Shown piece by piece: positions 1 to 11,625 of a stretch of DNA of 64,000 nt. Under the pieces are notes generated by a model. It was not told the DNA's origin and made no database searches. It saw nothing but the letters and a program-made list of their open reading frames with translations. Positions within the stretch are counted from its first letter, which is position 1; the number at the start of each line of letters is the position of its first letter. This DNA comes from Monoplex corrugatus (taxonomy: Eukaryota; Mollusca; Gastropoda; Littorinimorpha; Ranellidae), in assembly GCA_030674185.1 (NCBI GenBank), contig CM060315.1, positions 86,469,079-86,533,078 of the forward strand, written 5' to 3'. The translations under genes and the position numbers were made by a program.

Positions 1-197
1 GGCTAGTTTGTCTGCTGGCCAGACCTTGTCCACTTGATGGTTCACACTGAAGTACCGGTAAGGGCCTGTTTCTACTTGAGGGGTTGTACGTTGGTTAATT
101 CTAAGCTTTGACTACAGGCTAGTTCGCCTGCCTTACCAGACATTGTCAACATCTCAGCTCAGACTTAAGTACATGTATGGGCCTGTTTCTACATGAG
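1..197. repeat. Two-unit tandem duplication, period about 116 bp
   Basis: Bases 1-80 and 117-197 are diverged copies of one another: both begin GGCTAGTT and end GGGCCTGTTTCTAC-TGAG. The first unit may continue upstream of the window. No coding potential or known family was recognised. Confidence 0.65.
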
Positions 198-547
198 TCA
201 TTTCTGCAATAGAACTCATAACATTCTTCTTAGAAACCACATTTCAGCTGCCTCAATCTTGTTTTGACTTTGCGTGTTGACTATCCACGCGTCACAACCG
301 TACAACAGTATCGGTTCTATATAACACTCAAGAACTCTCTTCCTGTTGTTAATTGATAGGCATTTGTGGTATGAACGCTTTTCGTTTTCATAAATGCTGT
401 TTGGCTGGTGATTCTGTTGGCTTTTCTGATGGCATCTGCCGTCCTGGTGAGGATGACTGTGCCAGATATTGAACATATCAACTGTCTGTATTTTGCATGA
501 GAGAATTTCTTGTTTTTTTTCTTTTTACTGATAACCATGACTTCTTC
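196..547 (-). mobile_element. LINE-A fragment, end of reverse transcriptase
   Basis: Read on the minus strand this encodes the C-terminal part of a LINE reverse transcriptase: an MVISKKKK stretch that follows the catalytic palm, then RVLECYIEPILLYGC and KIEAAEMWFLRRML. Both peptides recur in the LINE-A copies at 13.8 and 49.2 kb. The reading frame changes near 470. The piece lacks the 3' end and abuts an opposite-strand copy at 548. Confidence 0.8.
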
Positions 548-945
548 TTCTTTCTTCTGTTATAATAGAACCAATTACTGTTGTACGATGCGAGGCGTGA
601 CAGTAACAATGCAAGCCAGTACATGATCAAGGTCAGCGGATTGTTTCAGAAGAATGTTGAAGTTCATGGACAGCAAAGAAAACAAACGAGACAGTCTTGA
701 TAAGGCAGTACAAGTAGATCACTCATAAGGAGTTAGGAAAGACAAGCAACATTTTAGCCATTTTATGAGGAGGGGGATTTGGAGCACCTAGTCACATGGG
801 AAGCTGAGGAGAGCACGGGGTAGACCCAGGGAGAGAAGCTGGACGACTTGCGAGTGGCTGGGGATGAGGGTGGGGGAGTGCGGGGGCAATGGAGATAGAG
901 AGGTTGGAGTCCTAACATGCGGCAAGGCACTGATGAGATGATGAT
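548..945 (+). mobile_element. LINE-A 3' end, degenerate
   Basis: A plus-strand, indel-rich copy of the LINE-A terminus. It starts at the ECYIEPILLYG region, passes the AKKTNETVL and APGRPRE regions, and ends at GGCAAGGCAC with a GAT-rich tail near 935-945. It sits head to head with the minus-strand piece on its left and repeats roughly 110 bp of the same region. Confidence 0.75.
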
Positions 946-974
946 CCATGACTCATAGCTTGCTATTCACTCAG

Positions 975-1130
975 CCATTATTTTGTCTATCTATTTATTT
1001 ACAAGATTTTCTAGGTCTTTTTCATTTTCTGCAATTTGAACGGTGTCATTGCGTAACGAGATTTGTTATCACTTTTCTGCAACCTTTATTCCTGGGCATT
1101 CTTATAGGTTCCATCATAGTTTCGCGTATA
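975..1130 (-). mobile_element. LINE-A internal fragment (palm region)
   Basis: The minus strand matches the LINE-A segment around the catalytic motif (AENE..LQNLVN), as seen at 12.35-12.50 kb. It is too short and damaged to be read through. It is followed by a plus-strand LINE-A piece that starts about 100 bp further downstream in the element, a typical layout of an inverted 5' segment. Confidence 0.65.
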
Positions 1131-1194
1131 CCTGGATAAGAAAATTAATCGCACATCAACACGCAATCAGTAATCAGTAAAAACATGAATCCCT

Positions 1195-1762
1195 CATGCA
1201 AAAAACAGCAAATGGCACAACTTGAGACAGGTTGATAGTTTAAATATCTGGGAATGGTCATTCACCAGACGCAGATGACTCAGAAATAGCCAGCAGAATC
1301 GCCAAGCAAACAGCATTCAAGAAGATGAAAAGCATTCTTACAACAATGCTATCAATTAACGGCAGGAAGAAGTTTTTGAATGTTATAAACTATAAGAACC
1401 GTTTACTGTTATATGGTTGTGAGCGTGGACAGGCAATATGCAAAGCCAAACAAGATTGAGACAGCCGAATGTGGTTTCTAGAAGAATTTGAGAGTTCCAT
1501 GGACACAAAGAAAACAAACGAGACAGTCTTGATGGAGGCAGACACAAGATGATCACTGCAAGAAGGTTAGGAAGACAAGCAACATTTATAGACATTTATG
1601 AGGAAAGGGGAATTAGAGTACTGGTCACACAGAAAGCTGGATGGAAAGAGAACAGCAGGTACTCACAGAAAATATGGACGACTTGGAGGGTGGCTAAGGA
1701 CACAGAGGGTGGAAGTGGCCATGACCGCCAACGCCATGCGGCAGGGCACATGATGATTGATG
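1195..1762 (+). mobile_element. LINE-A 3' end, degenerate
   Basis: A plus-strand LINE-A from the region after the palm (GACAGGTTGATAGTTTAAATATCTGGG) through the LLYGCE and WFLRRM regions to the family 3' end (CCATGACCGCCAACGCCATG, GGGCACATGATGATTGATG). Frameshifts are scattered throughout. R1-like sequence begins directly after the GAT tail. Confidence 0.8.
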
Positions 1763-4700
1763 TCAACACGAATAAAGGACATGCCCTGCATTAGATTCAC
1801 AGTTTACACCAGGGGATTAAGAAAGAAACAAATCAACTACTTAATGAACACAAATGCACAACATAGTACACTAAATGCATATAGCGTTTCATGCATATAC
1901 GAAGACAAACCAGCGATCTAAAAGACAAAGTATGTATGGTTTTATGTCATCATACAATGACCAAACCAGCAATCGTAACAGACAAGTATGTATGGTTTTA
2001 TGTCTACATACCAATGACCAAACCAGCAATCCTAACAGACAAAGTATGTATGGTTCTATGTATACATACCAATGACCATCACTTAGCTAAATCCTCACAA
2101 GTATTGTATGGTTTTATGTCATAATACATGACCAAACCTGCATTTTTCTTTCTATACTGACAAATGTACGTGTATGGTTTATGTCATACATACAATGACC
2201 AAACCAGCAATCTAACAGACAGTATGTATGGTTTTATGTTCATACCATGAACAGAATAGACAACAAATACCAGACCAAACAGCATCTAACAGACAAAGTA
2301 TGTATGGTTTTATGTCATACATAACAATGACCAAACCAGCAATCTTAACAGACAAGTATGTATGGATGTATTTGCACAGCAATACTAACAGGCAGATGAG
2401 CTATGTAACTACCATGACCAAACCGCAATCCTAACAGACAAAGTATGTATGGTTTTATGTCATACAATCACCACAATTAACGCAAGAGAGGTTTTATTAC
2501 TAACAATGCAACACTCTAACAGACAAATGTATGTATGGTTTATGTCATACATACCAATGACCAAACCAGCAATCCTTACAGACAAAGTTGTATGGTTTTA
2601 TGTCATCATACAATGACCAAACCAGCATCTAACAGACAAAGTATGTAGAACATACCAATGACAACAGCAATTCAGAAAAACATAACATGACAAAAGCATT
2701 TAATGCAAAGTTTAGATGTCAACATAAATGACCAAAACCAGCAACTAACAGAAAATATTAGGTTTATGTCAGAACAATACAATGACCAACACCCACAATC
2801 CTAACCAGGACAATGTAATGTATGGATTTATGCATACATACAATGACCACCAGCAATCCATAACAGCAAGTATTAGGTTTAGTCATACATACAATGACCA
2901 AACCAGCAATCTAACAGAAAAGATGATGGTTTATGTCATACATTACGAATGACCAAACCAGCAATCTTAAAGACAAAGTATGTATGGTTTTATGTCATAC
3001 ATAACAATGACCAAACCAGCAATCTAACAGACAAAGTATGTATGGTTTTATGTCATACATACAATGACCAAACCAGCAATCCTAACAGACAAAGTATGTA
3101 TGGTTTATGTCATACATACCAATGACCAAACCAGCAATCCTAAGCAAAGTATGTATGGTTTATGTCATACATAACAATGACCAAACCAGCAATCCTAACA
3201 GACAAAGTATGTATGGTTTTATGTCATACATACAATGACCAAACCAGCAATCCTAACAGACAAAGTATGTATGGTTTTATGTCATACATAACAATGACCA
3301 AACCAGCAATCTAACAGACAAAGTATGTATGGTTTTATGTCATACATACCAATGACCAAACCAGCAATCTTAACAGACAAAGTATGTATGGTTTTATGTC
3401 ATACATACCAATGACCAAACCAGCAATCTCTAACAGACAAAGTATGTATGGTTTTATGTCATACATACCAATGACCAAACCAGCAATCCTAACAGACAAA
3501 GTATGTATGGTTTTATGTCATACATAACAATGACCAAACCAGCAATCCTAACAGACAAAGTATGTATGGTTTTATGTCATACATACCAATGACCAAACCA
3601 GCAATCCTAACAGACAAAGTATGTATGGTTTATGTCATACATACAATGACCAAACCAGCAATCCTAACAGACAAAGTATGTATGGTTTTATGTCATACAT
3701 ACAATGACCAAACCAGCAATCTAACAGACAAAGTATGTATGGTTTTATGTCATACATACCAATGACCAAACCAGCAATCCTAACAGACAAAGTATGTATG
3801 GTTTTATGTCATACATACCAATGACCAAACCAGCAATCCTAACAGACAAAGTATGTATGGTTTTATGTCATACATACAATGACCAAACCAGCAATCTAAC
3901 AGACAAAGTATGTATGGTTTTATGTCATACATACCAATGACCAAACCAGCAATCTAACAGAGAAAGTATGTATGGTTTTATGTCATACATAACAATGACC
4001 AAACCAGCAATCTTAACAGACAAAGTATGTATGGTTTTATGTCATACATACCAATGACCAAACCAGCAATCCTAACAGACAAAGTATGTATGGTTTTATG
4101 TCATACATACCAATGACCAAACCAGCAATCCTAACAGACAAAGTATGTATGGTTTTATGTCATACATACCAATGACCAAACCAGCAATTCTAACAAAGTA
4201 TGTATGGTTTTATGTCATACATAACAATGACCAAACCAGCAATCCTAACAGACAAAGTATGTATGGTTTTATGTCATACATAACAATGACCAAACCAGCA
4301 ATCCTAACAGACAAAGTATGTATGGTTTTATGTCATACATAACAATGACCAAACCAGCAATCTTAACAGACAAAGTATGTATGGTTTTATGTCATACATA
4401 ACAATGACCAAACCAGCAATCCTAACAGACAAAGTATGTATGGTTTTATGTCATACATAACAATGACCAAACCAGCAATCCTAACAGACAAAGTATGTAT
4501 GGTTTTATGTCATACATAACAATGACCAAACCAGCAATCCTAACAGACAAAGTATGTATGGTTTTATGTCATACATAACAATGACCAAACCAGGAATCCT
4601 AACAGACAAAGTATGTATGGTTTTATGTCATACATAACAATGACCAAACCAGCAATCCTAACAAAGTATTATGGTTTTATGTCATACATACCAATGACCA

Positions 4701-6425
4701 AACCAGCAATCCTAACAGACAAAGTATGTATGGTTTTATGTCATACATACCAATGACCAAACCAGCAATCCTAACAGACAAAGTATGTATGGTTTTATGT
4801 CATACATACCAATGACAAACACAGCAATCCTAACAGACAAAGTATGTATGGTTTTATGTCATACATAACAATGACCAAACCAGCAATCCTAACAAAGTTT
4901 TATGGTTTTATGTCATACATAACAATGACCAAACCAGCAATTCTAACAGACAAAGTATGTATGGTTCTATGTCATACATAACAATGACCAAACCAGCAAT
5001 CCTAACAGACAAAGTATGTATGGTTTTATGTCATACATAACAATGACCAAACCAGCAATCCTAACAGACAAAGTATGTATGGTTTTATGTCATACATAAC
5101 ATTGACCAAACCAGCAATCCTAACAGACAAAGTATGTATGGTTTTATGTCATACATAACAATGACCAAACCAGCAATCCTAACAGACAAAGTATGTATGG
5201 TTTTATGTCATACATAACATTGACCAAACCAGCAATCCTAACAGACAAAGTATGTATGGTTTTATGTCATACATACCAATGACCAAACCAGCAATCCTAA
5301 CAGACAAAGTATGTATGGTTTTATGTCATACATACCAATGATCAAACCAGCAATCCTAACAGACAAAGTATGTATGGTTTTATGTCATACATAACAATGA
5401 CCAAACCAGCAATCGTAACAGACAAAGTATGTATGGTTTTATGTCATACATAACAATGACCAAACCAGCAATCCTAACAGACAAAGTATGTATGGTTCTA
5501 TGTCATACATACCAATGACCAAACGAGCAATCCTAACAGACAAAGTATGTATGGTTTTATGTCATACATACCAATGACCAAACCAGCAATCCTAACAGAC
5601 AAAGTATGTATGGTTTTATGTCATACATACCAATGACCAAACCAGCAATCCTAACAGACAAAGTATGTATGGTTCTATGTCATACATAACAATGACCAAA
5701 CCAGCAATCCTAACAGACAAAGTATGTATGGTTTTATGTCATACATAACAATGACCAAACCAGCAATCCTAACAGAGAAAGTATGTATGGTTCTATGTCA
5801 TACATACCAATGACCAAACCAGCAATCTTAACAGACAAAGTATGTATGGTTTTATGTCATACATAACAATGACCAAACCAGCAATCCTAACAGACAACGT
5901 ATGTATGGTTTTATGTCATACATAACAATGACCAAACCAGCAATCCTAACAGACAAAGTATGTATGGTTTTATGTCATACATACCAATGACCAAACCAGC
6001 AATCCTAACAGACAAAGTATGTATGGTTTTATGTCATACATAACAATGACCAAACCAGCAATCCTAACAGACAAAGTATGTATGGTTTTATGTCATACAT
6101 ACCAATGACCAAACCAGCAATCCTAACAGACAAAGTATGTATGGTTTTATGTCATACATACCAATGACCAAACCAGCAATCCTAACAGACAAAGTATGTA
6201 TGGTTTTATGTCATACATACCAATGACCAAACCAGCAATCCTAACAGACAAAGTATGTATGGTTTTATGTCATACATACCAATGACCAAACCAGCAAGGC
6301 AGAAAATGAGAAAGGAACAGATGATAGAAAGCAAATAAGCAAGACAGAAACAAAAAGAATGACATAAATGAGTAAATTTCTAGCACATAATTTCGAGGCG
6401 TCTCCAGCATAACCACAGGGGGACT
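1763..6425 (+). repeat. R1 dispersed repeat carrying a large internal tandem array
   Basis: R1 sequence appears on both sides of the 59-bp array. On the left, 1765-1850 resembles the ...ATGCCCTG...TTTA.CACCAGGGGAT segment of other R1 copies. On the right, 6296-6425 continues with GGCAGAAAATGAGAAAGG, AGGCAGAAACAAA-type sequence, ATTTCTAGCACA and a final CACAGGGGG. The array replaces and expands the R1 segment that normally lies between these parts. R1 itself has no recognised protein, terminal inverted repeat or tRNA head. Confidence 0.7.
1900..6295. repeat. 59-bp tandem array, about 74 units
   Basis: The unit is 59 bp, containing GTATGTATGGTTTTATGTC, CAATGACCAAACCAGC and AATCCTAACAGAC. Spacing of the GTATGTATGG motif is exactly 59 in the homogeneous part (for example 4084 to 4143). 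Units from about 4,000 to 6,290 differ mainly by CATAACA versus CATACCA. Units from 1,900 to about 2,960 are strongly diverged, with many indels. The final unit runs directly into R1 sequence at 6296. Confidence 0.95.
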
Positions 6426-6473
6426 TATGACTGTAAACGTTACATTCCTTCAACTGGTAAAAACAGAAAAAGA

Positions 6474-6796
6474 CAATCATCATCGTCATCATTATCATGT
6501 GCCCTGCGTTGGCGATCATGGCCCTCCACACGAATCTATCCCTTGTCGCTGCAAGTACATCTCCCATCCTTTCTGTCCTCAGCCACCCTGTAACTTGGTC
6601 AATATTTTCTCCCTGAATCTACCTGGTGCTATCTTTCCCTCCAGCTTTCCTGTTGTGACCAGGTAATCAAATTTCTCTAGGCTCATAAAATGTCCTATAA
6701 ATGGTGCTTGTCTTTTCCTAATTATTTTCATTGATGTTTTTTTCTATCTGCCTCCTTCAAAACTGTCTCGTTTGCTTTCTTTGCTGTTTCGGCCAG
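6474..6796 (-). mobile_element. LINE-A 3' end
   Basis: The minus strand begins near the KKTNETVL region and ends in the family terminus (GGCGATCATGG complement) followed by a CAT/CGT-rich tail at 6474-6500. A short direct repeat, AAGACAA, lies at both edges and may be a target-site duplication. Confidence 0.8.
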
Positions 6797-6903
6797 AACA
6801 AGACAAACAAACAAACTTTCCTTTCTTTTTTTTAGTCACCATACAAACCTGTCCATTCCAGGCATTTTGGGGTGTTATCAGATGGATGAAGGAGGAAATC
6901 TCA

Positions 6904-6981
6904 TTCACACACATAGACACACACACACAGAGACCCAGACAGACAAACACACACACATACACACGCGCGTGTGCAGACAGG

Positions 6982-7051
<70 letters not shown>

Positions 7052-7165
7052 GACAGATACAGCTTAAGTCAGATACTGACGGACAGACTCAATAACAAAA
7101 ATGTAATGGTGATGATGATGATGGTGATGATGATAATGATGACAATGATGATAACAACAACAACA
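6904..7165. repeat. CA/GT and GAT microsatellites
   Basis: (CA)n runs from 6904 to 7048, with CAGA interruptions at both edges. A GAT/AAC triplet tract follows at 7105-7165. The long Cys-Val and Thr-His open frames here are translations of the dinucleotide repeat. Confidence 0.95.
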
Positions 7166-7481
7166 ACAAAAGAAACACTACTACTACTACTGCTATTGAA
7201 AACAAGGCGTTTAGTCTTGACGTATAAAGTCGAATCAAAACGCACACTCTGCTTACTTACAGCTCTAGCTACGATGCCAAACATTGTATAAAAAAACCGT
7301 AAGGGTACAAAGCACTTGCACACTGGAAGGGATGAGATAGGGAAAGACGGGGCTGAGGTGTATTGGTTTCTCTATTCTTTCCTTCTCCCCCTCCCTCCCC
7401 CCCCCCCCAAAAAAAAAGTTCATCAGGAAGGTCACAGACTAACCAGAGCAGTCAATGCACCTTGTCATCAGCAGAAGACAG

Positions 7482-7547
7482 TCGACAGCTTTCCGTAACT
7501 GATGAGGTCACCGACAGCTTCCCGTAACTGATGAGGTCACCGACAGC
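7482..7547. repeat. 29-bp direct duplication
   Basis: CGACAGCTTTCCGTAACTG followed by ATGAGGTCAC occurs twice in a row with one substitution, and the start of a third unit (CGACAGCC) follows. Confidence 0.8.
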
Positions 7548-7765
7548 CGTCAATTTAACGCTGCCGCAAACACACGTCACGAACAAAATCCATCCCCCTA
7601 ACCCATCTCCAGGTTAAAAAAAAAAACGAAATAAAAGGGGCGGTAACTTTACTGTTATATGTGGCTGCACGCACACCCTCTTTTAGACAGAAAGGCAGAG
7701 ACAGGAAAGGGGAGAGGAGACGAAAGGGGAAGGGAAGAGATAAAGGAAGAGAACTGACAAAAGAT

Positions 7766-7767
7766 AC

Positions 7768-7844
<77 letters not shown>

Positions 7845-7885
7845 CAGACAAACAGACAGACAGAGACAAAGACAGAAAAAGAAAG

Positions 7886-7940
<55 letters not shown>
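7766..7940. repeat. GA-rich microsatellite
   Basis: GAGA runs are broken by AGACAGACAGA and AAAGAAAG. Ser-Leu and Arg-Glu open frames on the two strands are artefacts of this tract. Confidence 0.95.
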
Positions 7941-7942
<2 letters not shown>

Positions 7943-8003
7943 AACTTTTTATTTTCGAGGGTAATGCTTTGTTTACATCCAACCGTCACCCTATGGAGGG
8001 TCT

Positions 8004-8262
8004 ACATCATCATCATCATCAGGTGCCTTGCCGCATGGCGTTGGCGATCATAGACTTCCATCTGTCTCTATCTCTCGTTGTCCCCAGCATCTCCCCCACC
8101 CTCCTCGTCCCCAGCCACTCTGCAAGTCCGTCCAGCATTTTCTCCCTGGGTCTACCCGGCGCTCTCCTTCCCTCCAGTTTCCTGCTGTGACCAGGTGCTC
8201 TAAATCCCCCTTCCTCATAAAATGGCCTATAAATGTTGCCTGTCTTTTCCTAATCTACCTCA
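8004..8262 (-). mobile_element. LINE-A 3' end
   Basis: The minus strand carries the final ~250 bp of LINE-A: AGRPREK-type coding, then the GCCATGCGGCAAGGCACCTG terminus and a (GAT)n tail (CATCATCATCATCATC on the plus strand). TCTACATCAT and TCTACCTCAT at the edges could be a target-site duplication, although the right one is also close to element sequence. Confidence 0.85.
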
Positions 8263-8264
8263 TC

Positions 8265-8887
8265 CTCAGATATATCTGTTTAGCATATGTTCCAATTCCT
8301 CATTTAGGTCAACCACAATACTACAATGCTTGCCATTTTCCCCCAGTCATTCTGAAAAACGTGTTTGAAATGGTTTTACCAGACATCAGTACTGATATTA
8401 TTGTTAATTTTGCCTTTCTTTCCACAATCCATGCTTCTTAAAGTTTTCCACAATTGTGATGAATTATTTCCTTTGTCACTGATTCTGCTTTTTGTTTCTT
8501 AAAAGCCTGTCTTTTTGTATTCGTCGGTATTTTTTTTCTTGCTTCCACATACAAAATCCTGTCTTCTTCCTTTCTGTATGTTTTTAAAATAATTGAGTTT
8601 CTGTCTACTTTCCTTTTTTGATTGCTGGCATTCCTCATCAAAGCATTCTAATCCTTTGCTCTGGTTAAGTTTAAACGTTTTGTACATACATGAACTGGCA
8701 TCTCTTAGACATTGTACAAAGATATCCAAAGTACTATCTACATCACTATGTTAAGTATTGGTGGCCAACTTGAATTTAACTTGGATATGTTTTTTTAACA
8801 TTTTGTGAAAATCGGCTTCTCGTTCTTTTTTCCAAATAAATTTCTCACAACCTTTGTTCTTATCTGAATGTATAGCGCCAAGATCAC

Positions 8888-8890
<3 letters not shown>
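8265..8890 (-). mobile_element. LINE linker region, LINE-B-like
   Basis: Minus-strand frames read WKKEREADFHKML, then CFDEECQQSKKESRQKL and RILYVEARKK. These resemble the segment between the endonuclease and reverse transcriptase of APE-type LINEs, where W(F/Y)D(D/E)EC followed by a basic stretch is usual. LINE-B has WYDDECKAL at the same place. Frames switch repeatedly, so this is a dead copy. Family assignment is an inference. Confidence 0.5.

Positions 8891-8968
<78 letters not shown>
8890..8968. repeat. (GA)n microsatellite
   Basis: An almost pure GA tract with one GAGGAGA interruption. Confidence 0.95.
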
Positions 8969-8971
<3 letters not shown>

Positions 8972-9139
8972 TACATGACAAAAGGAAACAACAACAGTTA
9001 ACAAATGAAATTAGGTATTATCTCTACATAGATGACAGAAGCACAAATATTGTTTTGGTAACTGCAAAATCCCCATCAAATTAATTTCTGGGTTGTTGTG
9101 GTGTTCAGCTGTAGTACGGTCAAACCATATTTAGGGCCT

Positions 9140-9210
9140 CGTGTGCTGACCTACCAGTGCCCAACCCCTTCGTCTGTATACGCATGCCGAGCATCAGATA
9201 TGCATTGCTA
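9140..9210 (+). repeat. SINE-3 fragment
   Basis: CAGTGCCCAACCCCTTCGTC and TATACGC...AGCATCAGATATGCA match the body of SINE-3 copies at 57.9 and 62.3 kb. Only about 70 bp remain, and it runs into an R1 copy. Confidence 0.55.
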
Positions 9211-9214
9211 TTGT

Positions 9215-9702
9215 TATTTTTTCATTTGTTTATTTTTTTAGGATCATAGCTCTTAGGGAGGTTACACATATCAATGTATTCGCGCACATAATCTAAAGCT
9301 ATGCCCCTGGCGTTGACCACTCCGTCCAGTTTATCCCACAGGCGATTTGAAAAACATATCTGATTACAAGTTTAAACATAACTAAGGACACTAAAGCATG
9401 TATAAAAACGGGCGAAAATTACCTACAATTGCTTCCACTTTCATTTCCCTATAGACAAAATGCACTTAACAGATGTACCCAATTATTAATTCTAGGATAC
9501 AGTACCAAAGACTTTATCGAACACATACAGGTGAATGGACCAGCAAGACAGAAAATGATAGAAAGAAATTACAAGAAAGCAAAGGAAGAAGGCAGAAACA
9601 AAGAGAGTGGTAGACAAAAAACTTTTTTCCCGCAGAATTTCCAGAAAGTGGGGATACTATTTATGCTGAAAGAACAGCCGACATCCCCACAGGAGAATCA
9701 TA
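9215..9702 (+). repeat. R1 copy, 5'-truncated
   Basis: Contains the R1 landmarks in order: ATCAATGTATTCGCGCACAT, GCCCCTGGCGTTGACC, TGTACCCAATTATTAATTC, GAACACATACAGGTGAATGG, ACCAGCAAGACAGAAAATGA, GGATACTATTTATGCTGAAAG and CATCCCCACAGG. An open frame (EHIQVNGPARQKMI...) spans the right half and recurs in other copies; both strands are open there, so its meaning is unclear. Confidence 0.85.
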
Positions 9703-9805
9703 TGCATGTTAAAAATTGTAAATATGTAAGTAATGTCACTGGCTGGCTTGTGGAAATGAAACCCCTAGCCTGTTTGTCTCTGGAAGATGCAAACTTTGCA
9801 ATAAC

Positions 9806-9892
9806 ATAGTGGATTGTGGTCAGCTGGCCTAGTAACTTGAGTTCTCCGTACTCCACTAAAAAGTCTGATTACGTGTATTGCACAGCGAGTCC
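9806..9892 (+). repeat. Repeat G copy
   Basis: About 85 bp (GTGGATTGTGGTCAGCTGGC through GTGTATTGCACAGCGAGTC) matches 43446-43536 along its length, with substitutions. There is no coding sense and no known family. Confidence 0.6.
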
Positions 9893-9924
9893 AGACAAGG
9901 GCTATATAAGCACAATTTATAGCA

Positions 9925-10103
9925 ACAACAATGAAATCGCAATAATAACAATGAACAACACTAACAACAACAATAATATAACAACAACAACAGCAACAAC
10001 AATAGCATCATCAACAACAACATCGATAATAGTTCGATTCTTTGATGCAAGGATGGAGAATGTTCGCTTGATATACTGACTTGTGTAAAAATAGATTGAA
10101 AAT

Positions 10104-10156
<53 letters not shown>

Positions 10157-10160
10157 TCGA
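9925..10160. repeat. AAC-rich triplets and (CAGA)n
   Basis: Degenerate AAC/AAT triplets occupy 9925-10035. A CAGA tetranucleotide run lies at 10105-10155. Confidence 0.85.
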
Positions 10161-10524
10161 CAGAGATCTAAACAGAAGGGCAGACAAACACTCGTTAGGG
10201 CTTGACCTGAAGCAACCTTCCCTTACTCAAAGAGAGTGTGAGCATACTTCAATAAATATCATGCTGTCTGGCATTTTCGAAGAAACACGAGAACTTCTAC
10301 CCCAACAACATTGAAAATAATCGTGCAATTCCCTGCCCTTAACTGGGTCACCATGACCGAAGAAAAAGGTTATCACAAACAATGGACCCAGCAGCTATAT
10401 TCAGAACGCACCAGAAAGGAAAACATCATTCATTCTGACACAAAGGAGAAATATCGTAAAAACAGGGGGGACATCCGAAAATGGCAAAGTGGAAGACGAT
10501 GCTCCTTTTAATAAAACCCCTTTT

Positions 10525-11095
10525 AATTAAGAAAACAAGCCTGAAGTTTAAAGCCCAGCCCACTGCTCAGAGCCATACCAGGGCTTTAACCATCTCAAAC
10601 AAAACTCATACAAGCAAACACACTGATGACTCCGGATCCTGAACAAGAAAACTAATCACAAAAAGATCACTGCTTTCACGCAATTAATTTAAGCACATGC
10701 CCCTGGAATTGGTAATTCCGTCCAATTTATCACCAGGAAAATAAAAAGAGAACATGAATACATACGCATAAACAGAACGGAGTACACAAAACGTACATAA
10801 AAACTGGCCTACGGTACTTAAAATTGCCACTAAGCAGTTCTTTTCCCAAGAGCTAAAATGCAGTCATTAACTAAACTCAATCGTCAATCCTAACAGACAG
10901 AAAGTATGTATGGTTTACAAAAAAATGTAAAGGTAAATGGACAAGCAATGAAATAATGATAGGAAAAGAGGACTGAAAGCAGAGGAGCAAGGCAGATACA
11001 AAGAAAGTGACAGGGAAGAGGTTTCCAGCACAGCATTTTCAGAAGGTTGGGATACTATTTATTTTGAAAGAGCCCCGGCATCCCTACTGAGGTAG
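10525..11095 (+). repeat. R1 copy, nearly full length
   Basis: Starts with the R1 head (GTTTAAAGCCCAGCCCACTG, AGAGCCATACCAGGGCT) and ends with GAAAGAGCCCCGGCATCC. At 10886-10916 it reads AATCCTAACAGACAGAAAGT followed by ATGTATGGTTTA, the same motif as the 59-bp array unit. This is a single, unexpanded version of that segment. Confidence 0.85.
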
Positions 11096-11236
11096 ACCCA
11101 AAGGCCGAAACCGGCAGTTGTCTTGTCTGTGATTATTGTTATGTCAAGTGCTAAGGTCAGTACAGTACATTTCATAGAGTACAATTCTTTTCCACATATC
11201 TCATAACATCAATCATTTCGCATAATCGTGACCTCA

Positions 11237-11269
11237 GGAAGGAAGAAAGAAAGACAGAAAGAAAGAAGC

Positions 11270-11321
<52 letters not shown>

Positions 11322-11625
11322 GACAGAGAGAGATAAATACAGAGACAGAGGAGAGACGGAGAGAAGAGATAGTAGGGGAGGGAGAGAGGGAGAAAAAAGC
11401 CATGAAAAAGTAGAAGAGGAGAGAAAGGGGGGAAGAGCAAATGAGGGAAGAGAGAAAGAGAGAGAGAGAGTGAGAAGAAGGAAGGGAGAGAGAATGAGAG
11501 AAGGGGGAGGGAGACCGAGGAAGTGCGAAAAAAGAGACGGAGAAAATGAGATAGACAGACAGACAGACAGACAGAGAGACACAGAGAGATACATGAGGTG
11601 GTGTTGGTGGTGAGAGACAGAGAAA
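11237..11625. repeat. GA-rich low-complexity tract
   Basis: Mixed GA, GAAA, GACA and GGGA repeats. The Ser-Leu-rich frames of 140-164 codons on the minus strand come from this composition. Confidence 0.95.

Noticed and set aside
1900..6295. CRISPR-like regular repeat spacing
   Set aside because: There are no unique spacers; the full 59 bp is repeated. The context is eukaryotic.
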